Shown in pieces: positions 1-6,324 of a DNA stretch of 10,657 nt (positions within the stretch are counted from its first letter, which is position 1; every line of letters starts with the position of its first letter). The translations under genes were made by a program, and so were the position numbers. Origin of the DNA: Oscillospiraceae bacterium (GTDB taxonomy: Bacteria > Bacillota > Clostridia > Oscillospirales > Ruminococcaceae); the NCBI GenBank assembly GCA_017472375.1, contig JAFUQL010000044.1:1-10657 (forward strand), written 5' to 3'. The notes under the pieces were generated by a model, which ran no database searches, had not been told where the DNA came from, and saw only the letters and a program-made list of their open reading frames with translations.

Positions 1-280
1 CCAGCACCACCAGCACCTGCAGCCCGGCCTTCGCCAGCATCCGGGCCACCACAAAGCCGTCGCCGCCGTTGTTGCCCTTGCCGCACCAGACCGCGGCGGT
101 CTTTGCCCCGGGCCAGCGCTCCCGCAGGATGCGGGCGGCGGCACGGCCGGCGTTCTCCATCATCTGATAGTAGGTCCGGCCGGCCTCATCAGCCAGATAT
201 TCCAGTTCCTTCATGCGGGCCACGGTCACCTCGGCGGGAACAGCCGCCGCCGGGTCGGGCCATGCGCGGTATTCGCTCAT
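1..280 (-). CDS. nnr: NAD(P)H-hydrate epimerase, N-terminal part (runs off left edge)
   Basis: This is the first 93 codons of a YjeF_N-domain protein, read on the minus strand from an ATG at 278-280; the rest lies beyond base 1. The family epimerises the R and S forms of hydrated NADH and NADPH so that a dehydratase can restore the cofactor. In many bacteria both activities sit in one fused protein, but whether that holds here cannot be seen. Recognition rests on the helix MMENAGRAAA (about residues 40-49) and the nucleotide-binding stretch CGKGNNGGDGFVVAR (about residues 66-80), which is highly diagnostic. The start is set by an AGGAGG ribosome binding site at 289-294 with an 8-nt spacer. 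No convincing promoter lies between it and the AT-rich kinase cassette upstream, so the cassette may have altered how this gene is transcribed. Confidence 0.93.
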   Translation of the reverse strand, partial: MSEYRAWPDPAAAVPAEVTVARMKELEYLADEAGRTYYQMMENAGRAAARILRERWPGAKTAAVWCGKGNNGGDGFVVARMLAKAGLQVLVVL

Positions 281-324
281 AGGGAGTTCCTCCTGTGGGA
301 CGGCTGCGCCGCCCGTTTTTCTTG

Positions 325-346
325 ATTTTTCCCTTTTCGGAAAAAT
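325..346. repeat. Left inverted repeat of the kinase cassette, also a local AT-rich hairpin
   Basis: Bases 330-342 (TCCCTTTTCGGAA) are the exact reverse complement of 975-987, on the other side of the kinase gene. The left copy is also a local palindrome: ATTTTTCC (325-332) and GGAAAAAT (339-346) pair around a CTTTTC loop. It lies between the kinase stop and the nnr start. The hairpin has no clean T-tract after it on the minus strand, so it is at best a weak terminator. Confidence 0.6.
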
Positions 347-381
347 AGTTCTGAAACGTGAGCATGTTGACAAATTGGAAT

Positions 382-915
382 TTAGTGATTTTCCATGTAC
401 TCTATAAACTCTGGTGTTTTAGACCAATATTTAATTCCCCAATTTTCAAAGTTCCATTCATCCATATAGTCATTACATTCATAATCTATGTAATATAAAT
501 TTCCACCTTGCGGAATAAAATTTGTTGGAAAATAATCGATATTTGTATTTGCAGGGTACAATAATGCACACATTTCTTTTACCTGTGTTATAAATCTCTC
601 TTCCATCTGTCCCTTTTTAACCAAATCGTAGATAGTATCTCCGTCAATATACTCTTTTAAGATACGCTCTTCTTTGACATCAACATCTAACATTGTCGGA
701 ATCGTAATGCCTATGTTTTTTAGTCGCTCATAATCTCTGATTTCCGATTGAATCTTATCTCCAAACTGATAGTAATCACAAGGTTCATGATGTATCTGCT
801 TTAAAACATATTGAACATTATCCTTTTCGACTAAATATGAATAGCCCCCTTTTCCCTTGCCGAGCAGTTTGATAATTCGATAATCTATTCCATTAACCGT
901 CATAACTTCAGGCAT
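382..915 (-). CDS. Compact protein-kinase-fold protein in an AT-rich cassette
   Basis: The gene encodes 177 residues starting MPEVMTVNGIDY. A longer reading frame exists upstream (to 1026) but would begin inside a hairpin; the ATG at 913-915 has a GGAGGT ribosome binding site (922-927) with a 6-nt spacer and a promoter just upstream. Kinase features appear in order: a glycine-rich loop GKGKGGYS (19-26), the VLK lysine K39, a possible helix-C glutamate E58, a hinge-like EYIDGDTI (88-95), a catalytic-loop-like D127xxxxN132, and a metal-binding-Asp equivalent in YIDYE (D144). The HxD histidine is absent. The D-x4-N spacing and short C-lobe recall Bud32/RIO-like atypical kinases. At 177 residues it is far shorter than Hanks-type kinases (about 250 for the domain) and has no membrane segment or sensor domain. 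The substrate is unknown. Base composition is near 30% GC against about 65% in the neighbours, which with flanking inverted repeats points to acquisition. It could instead be a pseudokinase or a small-molecule kinase. Confidence 0.85.
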   Translation of the reverse strand: MPEVMTVNGIDYRIIKLLGKGKGGYSYLVEKDNVQYVLKQIHHEPCDYYQFGDKIQSEIRDYERLKNIGITIPTMLDVDVKEERILKEYIDGDTIYDLVKKGQMEERFITQVKEMCALLYPANTNIDYFPTNFIPQGGNLYYIDYECNDYMDEWNFENWGIKYWSKTPEFIEYMENH

Positions 916-945
916 GACCGTACCTCCAAATTCTAATTTGCTTAA

Positions 946-974
946 ATTATACCTTCTCTCTATCGGAAACACAA
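946..974 (-). promoter_or_regulatory. Promoter of the kinase gene
   Basis: On the minus strand a perfect -10 TATAAT (946-951) lies 17 nt downstream of TTGTGT (969-974), a 3-of-6 match to the -35 consensus. Transcription would start near 939, giving a leader of about 25 nt ahead of the ATG at 915. The promoter lies just inside the right inverted repeat (975-987), so the cassette carries its own transcription signal. Confidence 0.65.
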
Positions 975-987
975 TTCCGAAAAGGGA
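975..987. repeat. Right inverted repeat of the kinase cassette
   Basis: TTCCGAAAAGGGA here is the exact reverse complement of 330-342. The two copies enclose 658 bp holding only the kinase gene and its promoter. Further inward the copies match weakly. A 5-bp direct repeat TTGAT at 322-326 and 990-994, just outside the arms, is a candidate target duplication but could be chance. Confidence 0.6.
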
Positions 988-1004
988 TTTTGATCTTACA
1001 GCAG

Positions 1005-1036
1005 AACGGCCGGGATGTGCAACCATCCCGGCCGTT
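1005..1036. terminator. Hairpin downstream of the two-component operon
   Basis: AACGGCCGGGATG (1005-1017) pairs perfectly with CATCCCGGCCGTT (1024-1036) around a 6-nt loop. It lies 56 nt past the histidine kinase stop and is its likely terminator. On the minus strand the stem is followed only by CTGCTGT, a poor T-tract, while the plus-strand side has TTTT and further T runs. Termination of the kinase operon may therefore be leaky toward the cassette and nnr. Confidence 0.65.
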
Positions 1037-1091
1037 TTCGTTTGTTTTTTGCTCGTTTTTTCAACCGAAGCAGGGTTTCACGGTGGAAAAC

Positions 1092-2630
1092 TCACTCCTC
1101 GCCCCGGGCGCCCTCCGCCTGGAACCAGAACAGGCTGCCCTTGCCCAGGCCGCTGTTCACACCGAAGCGGAACCCGTGCCCCTGCAGGATGGCCTTGGTG
1201 ATGGACAGGCCCAGGCCGGTGCCCGCCTTGCCCGCATCGCTGCGGCTGCGGTAGTACCGGTCAAAGATGTGGGGCAGGTCCTCCGGGCGGATGCCCGGGC
1301 CGTGGTCCTCGATCTCCACCCGGCAGCCGCCCTCCATCAGCGGGATGGCCCGCAGCACGAACACTCCGTCCTCGCCGATGTGGTGCATGGCGTTGCCCAG
1401 CAGGTTGTGCAGCACCCGCTCCATCATGGCCGGGTCGGCGTGCACCGGGCAGGGGGCGTCCGCTTCCAGCTGCAGCGTCCAGCCGTTCTGGGCACAGACG
1501 GCCTCATACCGCTCGGCCACCTCCTCGCAGAGCTGCGCCATGTCGAAGTCCACCGGCACCGGCTTGTCCGCGCCGCTGCTCACCTTGCTCAGCTCCATGA
1601 CGCTGTTCACCAGCCCGCTGAGCCGGTCGGTCTCGTCCACGATGATGTTCAGCTGCTCGGTGCGGCGGGCGGGATCCCCGCCGGTCAGGTCGCGCACCGT
1701 TTCTGCGTAGCCCCGGATGAGGGTCAGCGGGGTGCGCAGGTCGTGGCTCACGTTGGCCAGCAGCTCCCGCTGCATCTGGGCGCTGCGCTTCACCTCGCCG
1801 GCCATGTGGTTGAAATCCTGCGCCAGAAGGCCGAATTCATCGTCCTGATCCACGCTGACCTGCACATCGTAGTTGCCGCCGGCGATCTGCCGCGCCGCCG
1901 CCGAGAGCTGGGCGATGGGGCGGGCGATCCAGCGGCTGATCCACAGGCTGCACAGCAGGCACAGCAGCAGCATCCCAAGTCCCACCGAGGGCAGCAGCTT
2001 GCCCAGCACCTGCCCCGCCTCGTCGATGCGGGCCAGATTGGCCGACACAAGGATCACATACTGCCCGCCGCCGGCGGTGCAGCCCAGCACCATCTGGCGG
2101 CTGGTGCCCTGCTCCAGGATCTCAAACAGCGTCCCCTGCTCAAAGGTCGCCCGGCGCAGGGCGATGGCGGCGGAGGTATCCCAGGTGGAGGTGTGCCCGC
2201 CGCCGAACTGCGCCCCGTCCCCCTCGTGCAGCAGGCAGGGGTACAGGTTCTCCACATGGTTGATGCAGCGCAGAGAGGTGTCCGCCACGTCCACGCAGGT
2301 GTCGCCCAGATCGATGTGGCCGGCGTTGATGTCCTCGTTCAGCCCGGCCCAGAACTCCTGCCCCAGGCTGACCCCGAAGAAATTGCGCTGGGAGATGATG
2401 ACCCCGTTCTCTGCCGCCTCATCAAAGCGGTCGGCCAGCAGATCCAGCCGGTGCTGCAGCCGGTTCTGGATGAACTTGTTGTACTGGGGCTCCATCAGCC
2501 GGGTGACCAACAGCCACACCAGCGCCACCGTGACCAGGCACATCAGGCACAGGCTGAGCATCAGCTTGCCCCGCAGCCCCAGCCGCCGGCGGCTCCGTGT
2601 GCGGTGCGCGGGAAGTGCAGGCTGCTTCAT
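1092..2630 (-). CDS. Membrane sensor histidine kinase
   Basis: The product has 512 residues and is a type I sensor kinase that would phosphorylate the response regulator encoded just upstream. Visible order: basic N-terminus, membrane helix 1 (about 23-45), an outside domain of about 165 residues (46-211, with four cysteines), membrane helix 2 (about 212-232), a HAMP linker (about 233-285), the H-box NVSHDLRTPLT with phospho-acceptor H296, the N-box ERVLHNLLGNAMHH (404-417), G1 EDHGPGI (441-447) and G2 GTGLGLSI (470-477). All catalytic boxes are intact. The start codon overlaps the regulator's stop as ATGA, so the two are translationally coupled. The signal sensed cannot be read; the outside domain matches no family that can be named by eye. 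The layout resembles BaeS/ResE-type kinases. Confidence 0.95.
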   Translation of the reverse strand: MKQPALPAHRTRSRRRLGLRGKLMLSLCLMCLVTVALVWLLVTRLMEPQYNKFIQNRLQHRLDLLADRFDEAAENGVIISQRNFFGVSLGQEFWAGLNEDINAGHIDLGDTCVDVADTSLRCINHVENLYPCLLHEGDGAQFGGGHTSTWDTSAAIALRRATFEQGTLFEILEQGTSRQMVLGCTAGGGQYVILVSANLARIDEAGQVLGKLLPSVGLGMLLLCLLCSLWISRWIARPIAQLSAAARQIAGGNYDVQVSVDQDDEFGLLAQDFNHMAGEVKRSAQMQRELLANVSHDLRTPLTLIRGYAETVRDLTGGDPARRTEQLNIIVDETDRLSGLVNSVMELSKVSSGADKPVPVDFDMAQLCEEVAERYEAVCAQNGWTLQLEADAPCPVHADPAMMERVLHNLLGNAMHHIGEDGVFVLRAIPLMEGGCRVEIEDHGPGIRPEDLPHIFDRYYRSRSDAGKAGTGLGLSITKAILQGHGFRFGVNSGLGKGSLFWFQAEGARGEE

Positions 2631-3313
2631 TTTCCGGCCTCCGGGTCAAATTTGTAGCCCACGCCCCACACGGTGACGATGTAGCTGCGGCAGGGGCCCA
2701 GGTGGCTGCGCAGCATCTTCACATGGGTGTCCACGGTGCGGTCTTCGCCGTAGTAGTCGTAGTTCCACACCTTCTGCAGGATCTTCTCCCGGCTCATGGC
2801 GATGCCCCGGTTGCTGGCCAAAAACACCAGCAGGTCAAACTCCTTGGGGGTAAGCCCCGCCTCCCGGCCGTCCACCTTCACGCTGTGGCTGGCCACGTCG
2901 ATGGTCAGCGGGCCAAAGGTCATCACGCCGGTCTCCTCCCGGGGGGTGGGCATGGTGCGGGCCAGCACCACCTTCACCCGGGCCACCAGCTCCCGGGGGC
3001 TGAAGGGCTTGACCACATAGTCGTCCGCGCCGCCCTCCAGGCCGGCCAGCTTGTCGTACTCCTCGCCCCGGGCGGTGAGCATGATGACCGGGGTGGTCAT
3101 TTTGCGGCTGCGCATCTCCCGCAGGCAGGTCATGCCGTCCACAAAGGGCATCATCACGTCCAGAATGACCAGGTCGATGCCGCCCACCGCCAGCCGCGCC
3201 AGCGCGGCGCTGCCGTCGGTGGCTTCGTCGCACTCGAAGCCGGAAAACTGCAGATGTTCCCGGATGAGCTCGCGGATGCGGGGCTCGTCGTCCACGATCA
3301 GGATCTTCGCCAT
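2627..3313 (-). CDS. OmpR/PhoB-family response regulator
   Basis: The product has 228 residues. The receiver domain (about 1-115) has the acidic pair D8/D9, phosphorylation site D52 in LVILDVMMP, T80 and K102, all in expected positions. The C-terminal winged helix (about 128-225) shows the family pattern GLTPKEFDLLVFLA and ends in VWGVGYKF. It would bind DNA as a dimer after phosphorylation by the neighbouring histidine kinase. The start has a strong AGGGAGGG ribosome binding site (3321-3328) with a 7-nt spacer. It is the first gene of a two-gene operon. Targets are unknown; a TTCACA direct repeat in its own promoter region, with a similar one upstream of putP, is a candidate binding site. 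Confidence 0.96.
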   Translation of the reverse strand: MAKILIVDDEPRIRELIREHLQFSGFECDEATDGSAALARLAVGGIDLVILDVMMPFVDGMTCLREMRSRKMTTPVIMLTARGEEYDKLAGLEGGADDYVVKPFSPRELVARVKVVLARTMPTPREETGVMTFGPLTIDVASHSVKVDGREAGLTPKEFDLLVFLASNRGIAMSREKILQKVWNYDYYGEDRTVDTHVKMLRSHLGPCRSYIVTVWGVGYKFDPEAGK

Positions 3314-3395
3314 TGTTCTTCCCTCCCTCTATTCCGGGCCAATGCGGCCCGCACAGGCGCGGCCCCTCGGCCGGGGCGCACCGGATCTCTCTTGC

Positions 3396-3429
3396 TTTAT
3401 AGTACCATAATACCCCACGGGGATGTGAA
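3396..3429 (-). promoter_or_regulatory. Likely promoter region of the two-component operon
   Basis: On the minus strand a small AT-rich island holds overlapping -10 candidates TACTAT (3399-3404) and TATAAA (3396-3401). TTCACA (3424-3429) lies 19 nt upstream of TACTAT and could act as -35, although the spacer is long. A third -10-like TATTAT lies at 3407-3412. The leader to the regulator start would be about 80 nt. The exact promoter is uncertain. Confidence 0.4.
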
Positions 3430-3438
3430 GTTTGTGAA
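3424..3438 (-). promoter_or_regulatory. Direct repeat TTCACA-n3-TTCACA, candidate regulator site
   Basis: Minus strand reads TTCACAAACTTCACA, two identical hexamers with a 9-bp period, overlapping the possible -35 of the two-component operon. OmpR/PhoB-family regulators bind direct repeats of roughly 10-11 bp period, and B. subtilis PhoP uses TT(A/C/T)ACA half-sites. A related repeat occurs at 5313-5327 upstream of putP. A role in autoregulation is an inference. Confidence 0.3.
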
Positions 3439-3471
3439 AGAACCTCAAATTTTTTGTATCAGACCGCCCGC

Positions 3472-3512
3472 AAAAACCAAAAGCGGCGCGGGCCGTGTTC
3501 GGCCCGCGCCGC
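3472..3512 (-). terminator. Terminator of putP
   Basis: A perfect 12-bp GC stem (3483-3494 with 3501-3512, loop of 6) begins about 35 nt past the symporter stop. On the minus strand it is followed by TTTTGGTTTTT, as expected for an intrinsic terminator. Confidence 0.88.
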
Positions 3513-3547
3513 CAATGCGTGCGGTATTTGGTGCGTTTCGGGAACGC

Positions 3548-5089
3548 TTACTTCTTCAGAGCCTCGACGGTGCCGTCGAACTCCTTGACGATGCTCTCCT
3601 CGGGGGCGGGGGTCATCAGGCTGACCACCACCATCACAACGGTGTTGAGGATGAAGGCGGGCAGCAGCTCGTAGATGCCCAGGATGCCGCCCAGGGGGCG
3701 GACCAGGTACTTCCAGATGAAGACCATGGCGCCGCCGGCCACCATGCCGGCCAGAACGCCCTGCTTGTTGCTGCGCTTCCAGAACAGAGCGGCCAGGATG
3801 GCAGGGCCAAAGGTGGCGCCGAAGCCGGCCCAGGCAAAGGACACGATGCCGAACACGCTGCTGTTGGGGTCACGGGCGATGAAGATGGCGATCAGGCTGA
3901 TGACAGCCAGAGTGCCGCGGGCGACCATCAGGCTGCTCTTCTCGGTCAGCTTGACCTTGAAGAAGTCCTGCACCAGGTCCTGAGAGACACTGGAGGAGGC
4001 GGCCAGCAGCTGGCTGTCGGCGGTGGACATGGTGGCGGCCAGAATGCCCGCCAGGATGATGCCGGCGATCAGCGCGGCGGCGGGGCCGAAGCTGCTCAGC
4101 AGCATGGCGATCTTGACGATGATGGTCTCGGAATCGCTGCCGGTCAGGGCCTCAACGGCACCGGCCTTGGTCATGGCGTTGCCAACAATGCCGATGACCA
4201 CGGCCACGCCCATGCTGATGACCACCCAGATGGAGGCGATGCGGCGGCTCATGGCCAGCTTGTTCTCGTCCTCGATGGCCATGAAGCGCAGCAGGATGTG
4301 AGGCATACCGAAATAGCCCAGGCCCCAGGCCAAAGCGGAGGCGATGGTGACACCGCCGTAGCCGCCGGCTGCAGTGCCGGCCACAGGGTCATGGGTGGTG
4401 GTCATGGACAGGTAGCCGGCCATGCTCTGGGCATTGGCCATGACCGCGTCCAGGCCGCCGGCCTGATTCACGCCGAAGCCCAGCACCACCAGCAGGGCGA
4501 CGGACATGACGATGCTCTGCACCAGGTCGGTGACCGAGGCGGCCAGGAAGCCGCCCATGGCGGTGTAGACCACGATGACCAGTGCGCACACGATCATGGT
4601 GGGCACATAGGGCAGGCCCATCAGGCTGGTGAACAGCTTGCCGCAGGCGGCGAAGCCGGAAGCGGTGTAGGGCACAAAGAACACCACGATGACGATGGCC
4701 GCGATGCAGCTCAGCAGGTTCTTGTCGTCATGGTAGCGCTTGGCCAGGAAATCGGGCACGGTGATGGCGTTGATGCGGTGGGAGTACACGCGGATGCGCT
4801 TGGCCACGATCAGCCAGTTGACGTAGGTGCCGATGGCCAGGCCGATGGCGGTCCAGGCGGCGTCACAGACACCGGTCAGGTAAGCCACGCCGGGCAGACC
4901 CATCAGCAGCCAGCTGGACATATCGCTGGCCTCGGCGCTCATGGCGGTGACCAGGGGGCCCAGCTTGCGGCCGCCCAGATAGAAGTCATCGCTGGAGGTG
5001 TTCTTCTTGGAGTAGTAGACACCCACCAGCAGCATGGCCACCAGATAGATCGCGATGGCCGCGAGGATAAGTACGATCGCACTTTCCAT
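3548..5089 (-). CDS. putP: Sodium/proline symporter (SSS family, PutP type)
   Basis: The product has 513 residues, close to the usual 500 of PutP, and is built almost wholly of hydrophobic membrane helices. It would import proline with sodium across the cytoplasmic membrane. Signatures: FYLGGRKLGP (36-45), SAEASDMSSWLLMGLPG (51-67), which carries the conserved sodium/proline-site Asp (D56, matching E. coli D55), GYFGMPHILLRFMA (258-271), and the helix-8 sodium site MSTADSQLLAASSS (354-367). Substrate could be another solute of the SSS family, but these blocks fit PutP best. The frame is open to 5296, but the ATG at 5087-5089 gives the family-typical N-terminus MESAIVLILAAIAIYL and follows AAGGAG (5101-5106); the spacer of 11 nt is somewhat long. 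Single-gene transcript with its own promoter and terminator. Confidence 0.94.
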   Translation of the reverse strand: MESAIVLILAAIAIYLVAMLLVGVYYSKKNTSSDDFYLGGRKLGPLVTAMSAEASDMSSWLLMGLPGVAYLTGVCDAAWTAIGLAIGTYVNWLIVAKRIRVYSHRINAITVPDFLAKRYHDDKNLLSCIAAIVIVVFFVPYTASGFAACGKLFTSLMGLPYVPTMIVCALVIVVYTAMGGFLAASVTDLVQSIVMSVALLVVLGFGVNQAGGLDAVMANAQSMAGYLSMTTTHDPVAGTAAGGYGGVTIASALAWGLGYFGMPHILLRFMAIEDENKLAMSRRIASIWVVISMGVAVVIGIVGNAMTKAGAVEALTGSDSETIIVKIAMLLSSFGPAAALIAGIILAGILAATMSTADSQLLAASSSVSQDLVQDFFKVKLTEKSSLMVARGTLAVISLIAIFIARDPNSSVFGIVSFAWAGFGATFGPAILAALFWKRSNKQGVLAGMVAGGAMVFIWKYLVRPLGGILGIYELLPAFILNTVVMVVVSLMTPAPEESIVKEFDGTVEALKK

Positions 5090-5240
5090 GGTTTGATTCT
5101 CTCCTTCCCTATATTGCCTGCTGCGGCGCGGCACCCGCCCCCCATGGCGGGCCGCACGGACCGTTCCGCACAGACAAGGCACGCGGCCGGCCTCTGCGGG
5201 CCTTTTTGGCGCACGTACACTTTTATAGAATAGCGTGTTA
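5090..5240 (-). promoter_or_regulatory. Structured 5' leader of putP
   Basis: About 145 nt separate the predicted putP transcription start from its ATG. The leader is GC-rich. It contains a stable hairpin: CCCGCC (5134-5139) with GGCGGG (5146-5151), extended by GCGG (5128-5131) with CCGC (5152-5155) past a 2-nt bulge. This ends about 20 nt before the ribosome binding site. It matches no riboswitch class that can be recognised by eye. The 340-nt stretch 5090-5429 holds no gene: only this leader, the putP promoter, a direct repeat and the terminator of the next gene. Confidence 0.45.
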
Positions 5241-5270
5241 ATTATAGCACAAAGCCGCGCGGTTTGGGAA
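5241..5270 (-). promoter_or_regulatory. putP promoter with extended -10
   Basis: Minus strand: TTCCCA (5265-5270), an 18-nt spacer, then TGC directly before a perfect TATAAT (5241-5246). The TGn motif makes this an extended -10 promoter, which can tolerate a weak -35. The core TTTGTGCTATA is shared with the hisS promoter. Confidence 0.75.
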
Positions 5271-5312
5271 TGCACGTTTCCGGCAAAAAGCACCACAACA
5301 ACGGGTCAAATT

Positions 5313-5327
5313 TGTGCGTTTTGTGAA
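5313..5327 (-). promoter_or_regulatory. Direct repeat upstream of putP, candidate activator site
   Basis: Minus strand reads TTCACAAAACGCACA: TTCACA and CGCACA with a 9-bp period. Spacing and core match the TTCACA repeat upstream of the response regulator (3424-3438). It lies about 43 bp upstream of the putP -35, a position suited to an activator. The assignment is an inference from similarity between two sites. Confidence 0.25.
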
Positions 5328-5355
5328 TCATTCGGGCGCTTGCGGCCCTTTTGCC

Positions 5356-5395
5356 CAAAGAAGGGGCGGGGCCGACTGCTGCGGCCCCGCCCCTT
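5356..5395 (-). terminator. Terminator of the AIM24-family gene
   Basis: A perfect 14-bp stem (5361-5374 with 5382-5395, 7-nt loop, mostly G-C) lies 35 nt after the stop at 5430 on the minus strand and is followed by TTCTTT. The T-tract adjoining the stem is short and interrupted, but the stem is very strong. Confidence 0.82.
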
Positions 5396-5429
5396 ATTCA
5401 TCGTTGCTGTGCCAGGATGCTCCGTTGGC

Positions 5430-6206
5430 TCACAGGTTGACCCGGCCGCCCACCGGGGCCATCAGCACCCGGCCGGTGCCCCGGTACACGTTCACCAGAC
5501 CCTCACCCGAGGCGGCGCTGCCCAGCAGGCTCTTGCCGGAGCGCTCCACCGTGAAGCTCAGCGAGCCGCTCCAGGCGATGGCCATGCTGCCGTCCACCTT
5601 CAGCACGTCGTCCTTCAGGGTGATCTCGATCAGCTCCTCCTTGGGGGAGGCGGACTCCAGGCAGACGATGCCGCTGCCGGTGAGCCCCAGGTTGAACAGG
5701 CCCTCGCCGCCGGCCGCCGCCGAGGAGAAGTTGGAGCGCATGACCGCCTTGTGCTTCACCCGGGAGTCGCAGGCCAGGAACATCCCGTCCTCCACCACCA
5801 CCGAGCCGTTCCACTCGTCCAGGTCCAGCAGCAGGATGTGCCGGTAGGTGGGCTCCAGCGTCAGGATGCCCTTGCCGGTGTACTCGGGCTTGATGGCGGA
5901 TTCGCCGGTGACCGAGCCGCGCATGGCCTTGCCGAACAGGTCGCCCACGCCCTTGACGCCGGTGGTGGCGTTCACGTCGCCCAGCATCCACTGCATGGCG
6001 CCCGCCTGCAGGGTGATCCCGCCGGACTTGGCCAGATCGCACACCACCTGCCGCTTGCGCACGTTCATCTGGCTGCAGAAATAGGCGGTGGCCGCGCTGG
6101 ACGGGCTGACGCTCAGATCCCGCAGGTATTCCACCACGGTGAAGGGTCCCTTGCTTTCCACGGTGCGGATGTCGTCGTTGTCAAAAAAGTTGCCGATGCT
6201 GTACAT
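5430..6206 (-). CDS. AIM24 / TIGR00266 family protein
   Basis: The product has 258 residues, typical for this family of small beta-rich soluble proteins found in bacteria, archaea and mitochondria. The biochemical role in bacteria is not established. The protein reads as two similar beta halves; family marks include GITLQAGAMQWM (63-74), GEGLFNLGLTGSG (167-179), a VDGSMAIAWSGSLSF strand pair (204-218), and the C-terminal GEGLVNVYRGTGRVLMAP (234-251). The frame is open to 6359, but upstream ATGs lack a ribosome binding site, whereas the ATG at 6204-6206 is preceded by GAGGA with a 5-nt spacer. It lies about 120 nt downstream of hisS in the same direction, behind the hisS terminator, so it should need its own promoter; none stands out in 6207-6247. 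No membrane segment or signal peptide is seen. Confidence 0.88.
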   Translation of the reverse strand: MYSIGNFFDNDDIRTVESKGPFTVVEYLRDLSVSPSSAATAYFCSQMNVRKRQVVCDLAKSGGITLQAGAMQWMLGDVNATTGVKGVGDLFGKAMRGSVTGESAIKPEYTGKGILTLEPTYRHILLLDLDEWNGSVVVEDGMFLACDSRVKHKAVMRSNFSSAAAGGEGLFNLGLTGSGIVCLESASPKEELIEITLKDDVLKVDGSMAIAWSGSLSFTVERSGKSLLGSAASGEGLVNVYRGTGRVLMAPVGGRVNL

Positions 6207-6247
6207 ATCTGTCCTCGCTTTCATCATGAAGTGGGGGTGTCGGATGC

Positions 6248-6281
6248 AAAAAGGGCCGGCCGCCCATGCAGCCGGCCCTTT
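6248..6281 (-). terminator. Terminator of hisS
   Basis: AAAGGGCCGGC (6250-6260) pairs with GCCGGCCCTTT (6271-6281), an 11-bp perfect stem with a 10-nt loop. On the minus strand it ends in five T residues, 44 nt after the hisS stop. Confidence 0.9.
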
Positions 6282-6324
6282 GGCACGTTTACTCGCCCGT
6301 GTGCGGCAAATGTCGCACAGCGGC

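Noticed and set aside
325..346. AT-rich hairpin read as the kinase gene terminator
   Set aside because: The stem is A-T dominated and not followed by a T-tract on the minus strand. It is better explained as the left inverted repeat, with weak termination at most.
367..408. TTGACA at 367-372 with TATAAA at 403-408 on the plus strand
   Set aside because: The spacer is 30 nt, far outside the usable range, and no plus-strand gene follows.
916..1026. Upstream extension of the kinase frame by 37 residues
   Set aside because: It would start inside the 1005-1036 hairpin and run through the promoter and inverted repeat. The ATG at 913-915 has the ribosome binding site.
990..2657. Very long open frame on the plus strand opposite the histidine kinase (and a similar one at 2597-5233)
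   Set aside because: High GC leaves few stops on the antisense strand. The translations are low-complexity, rich in His, Gln, Ala and Gly, while the minus-strand products show complete domain motifs.
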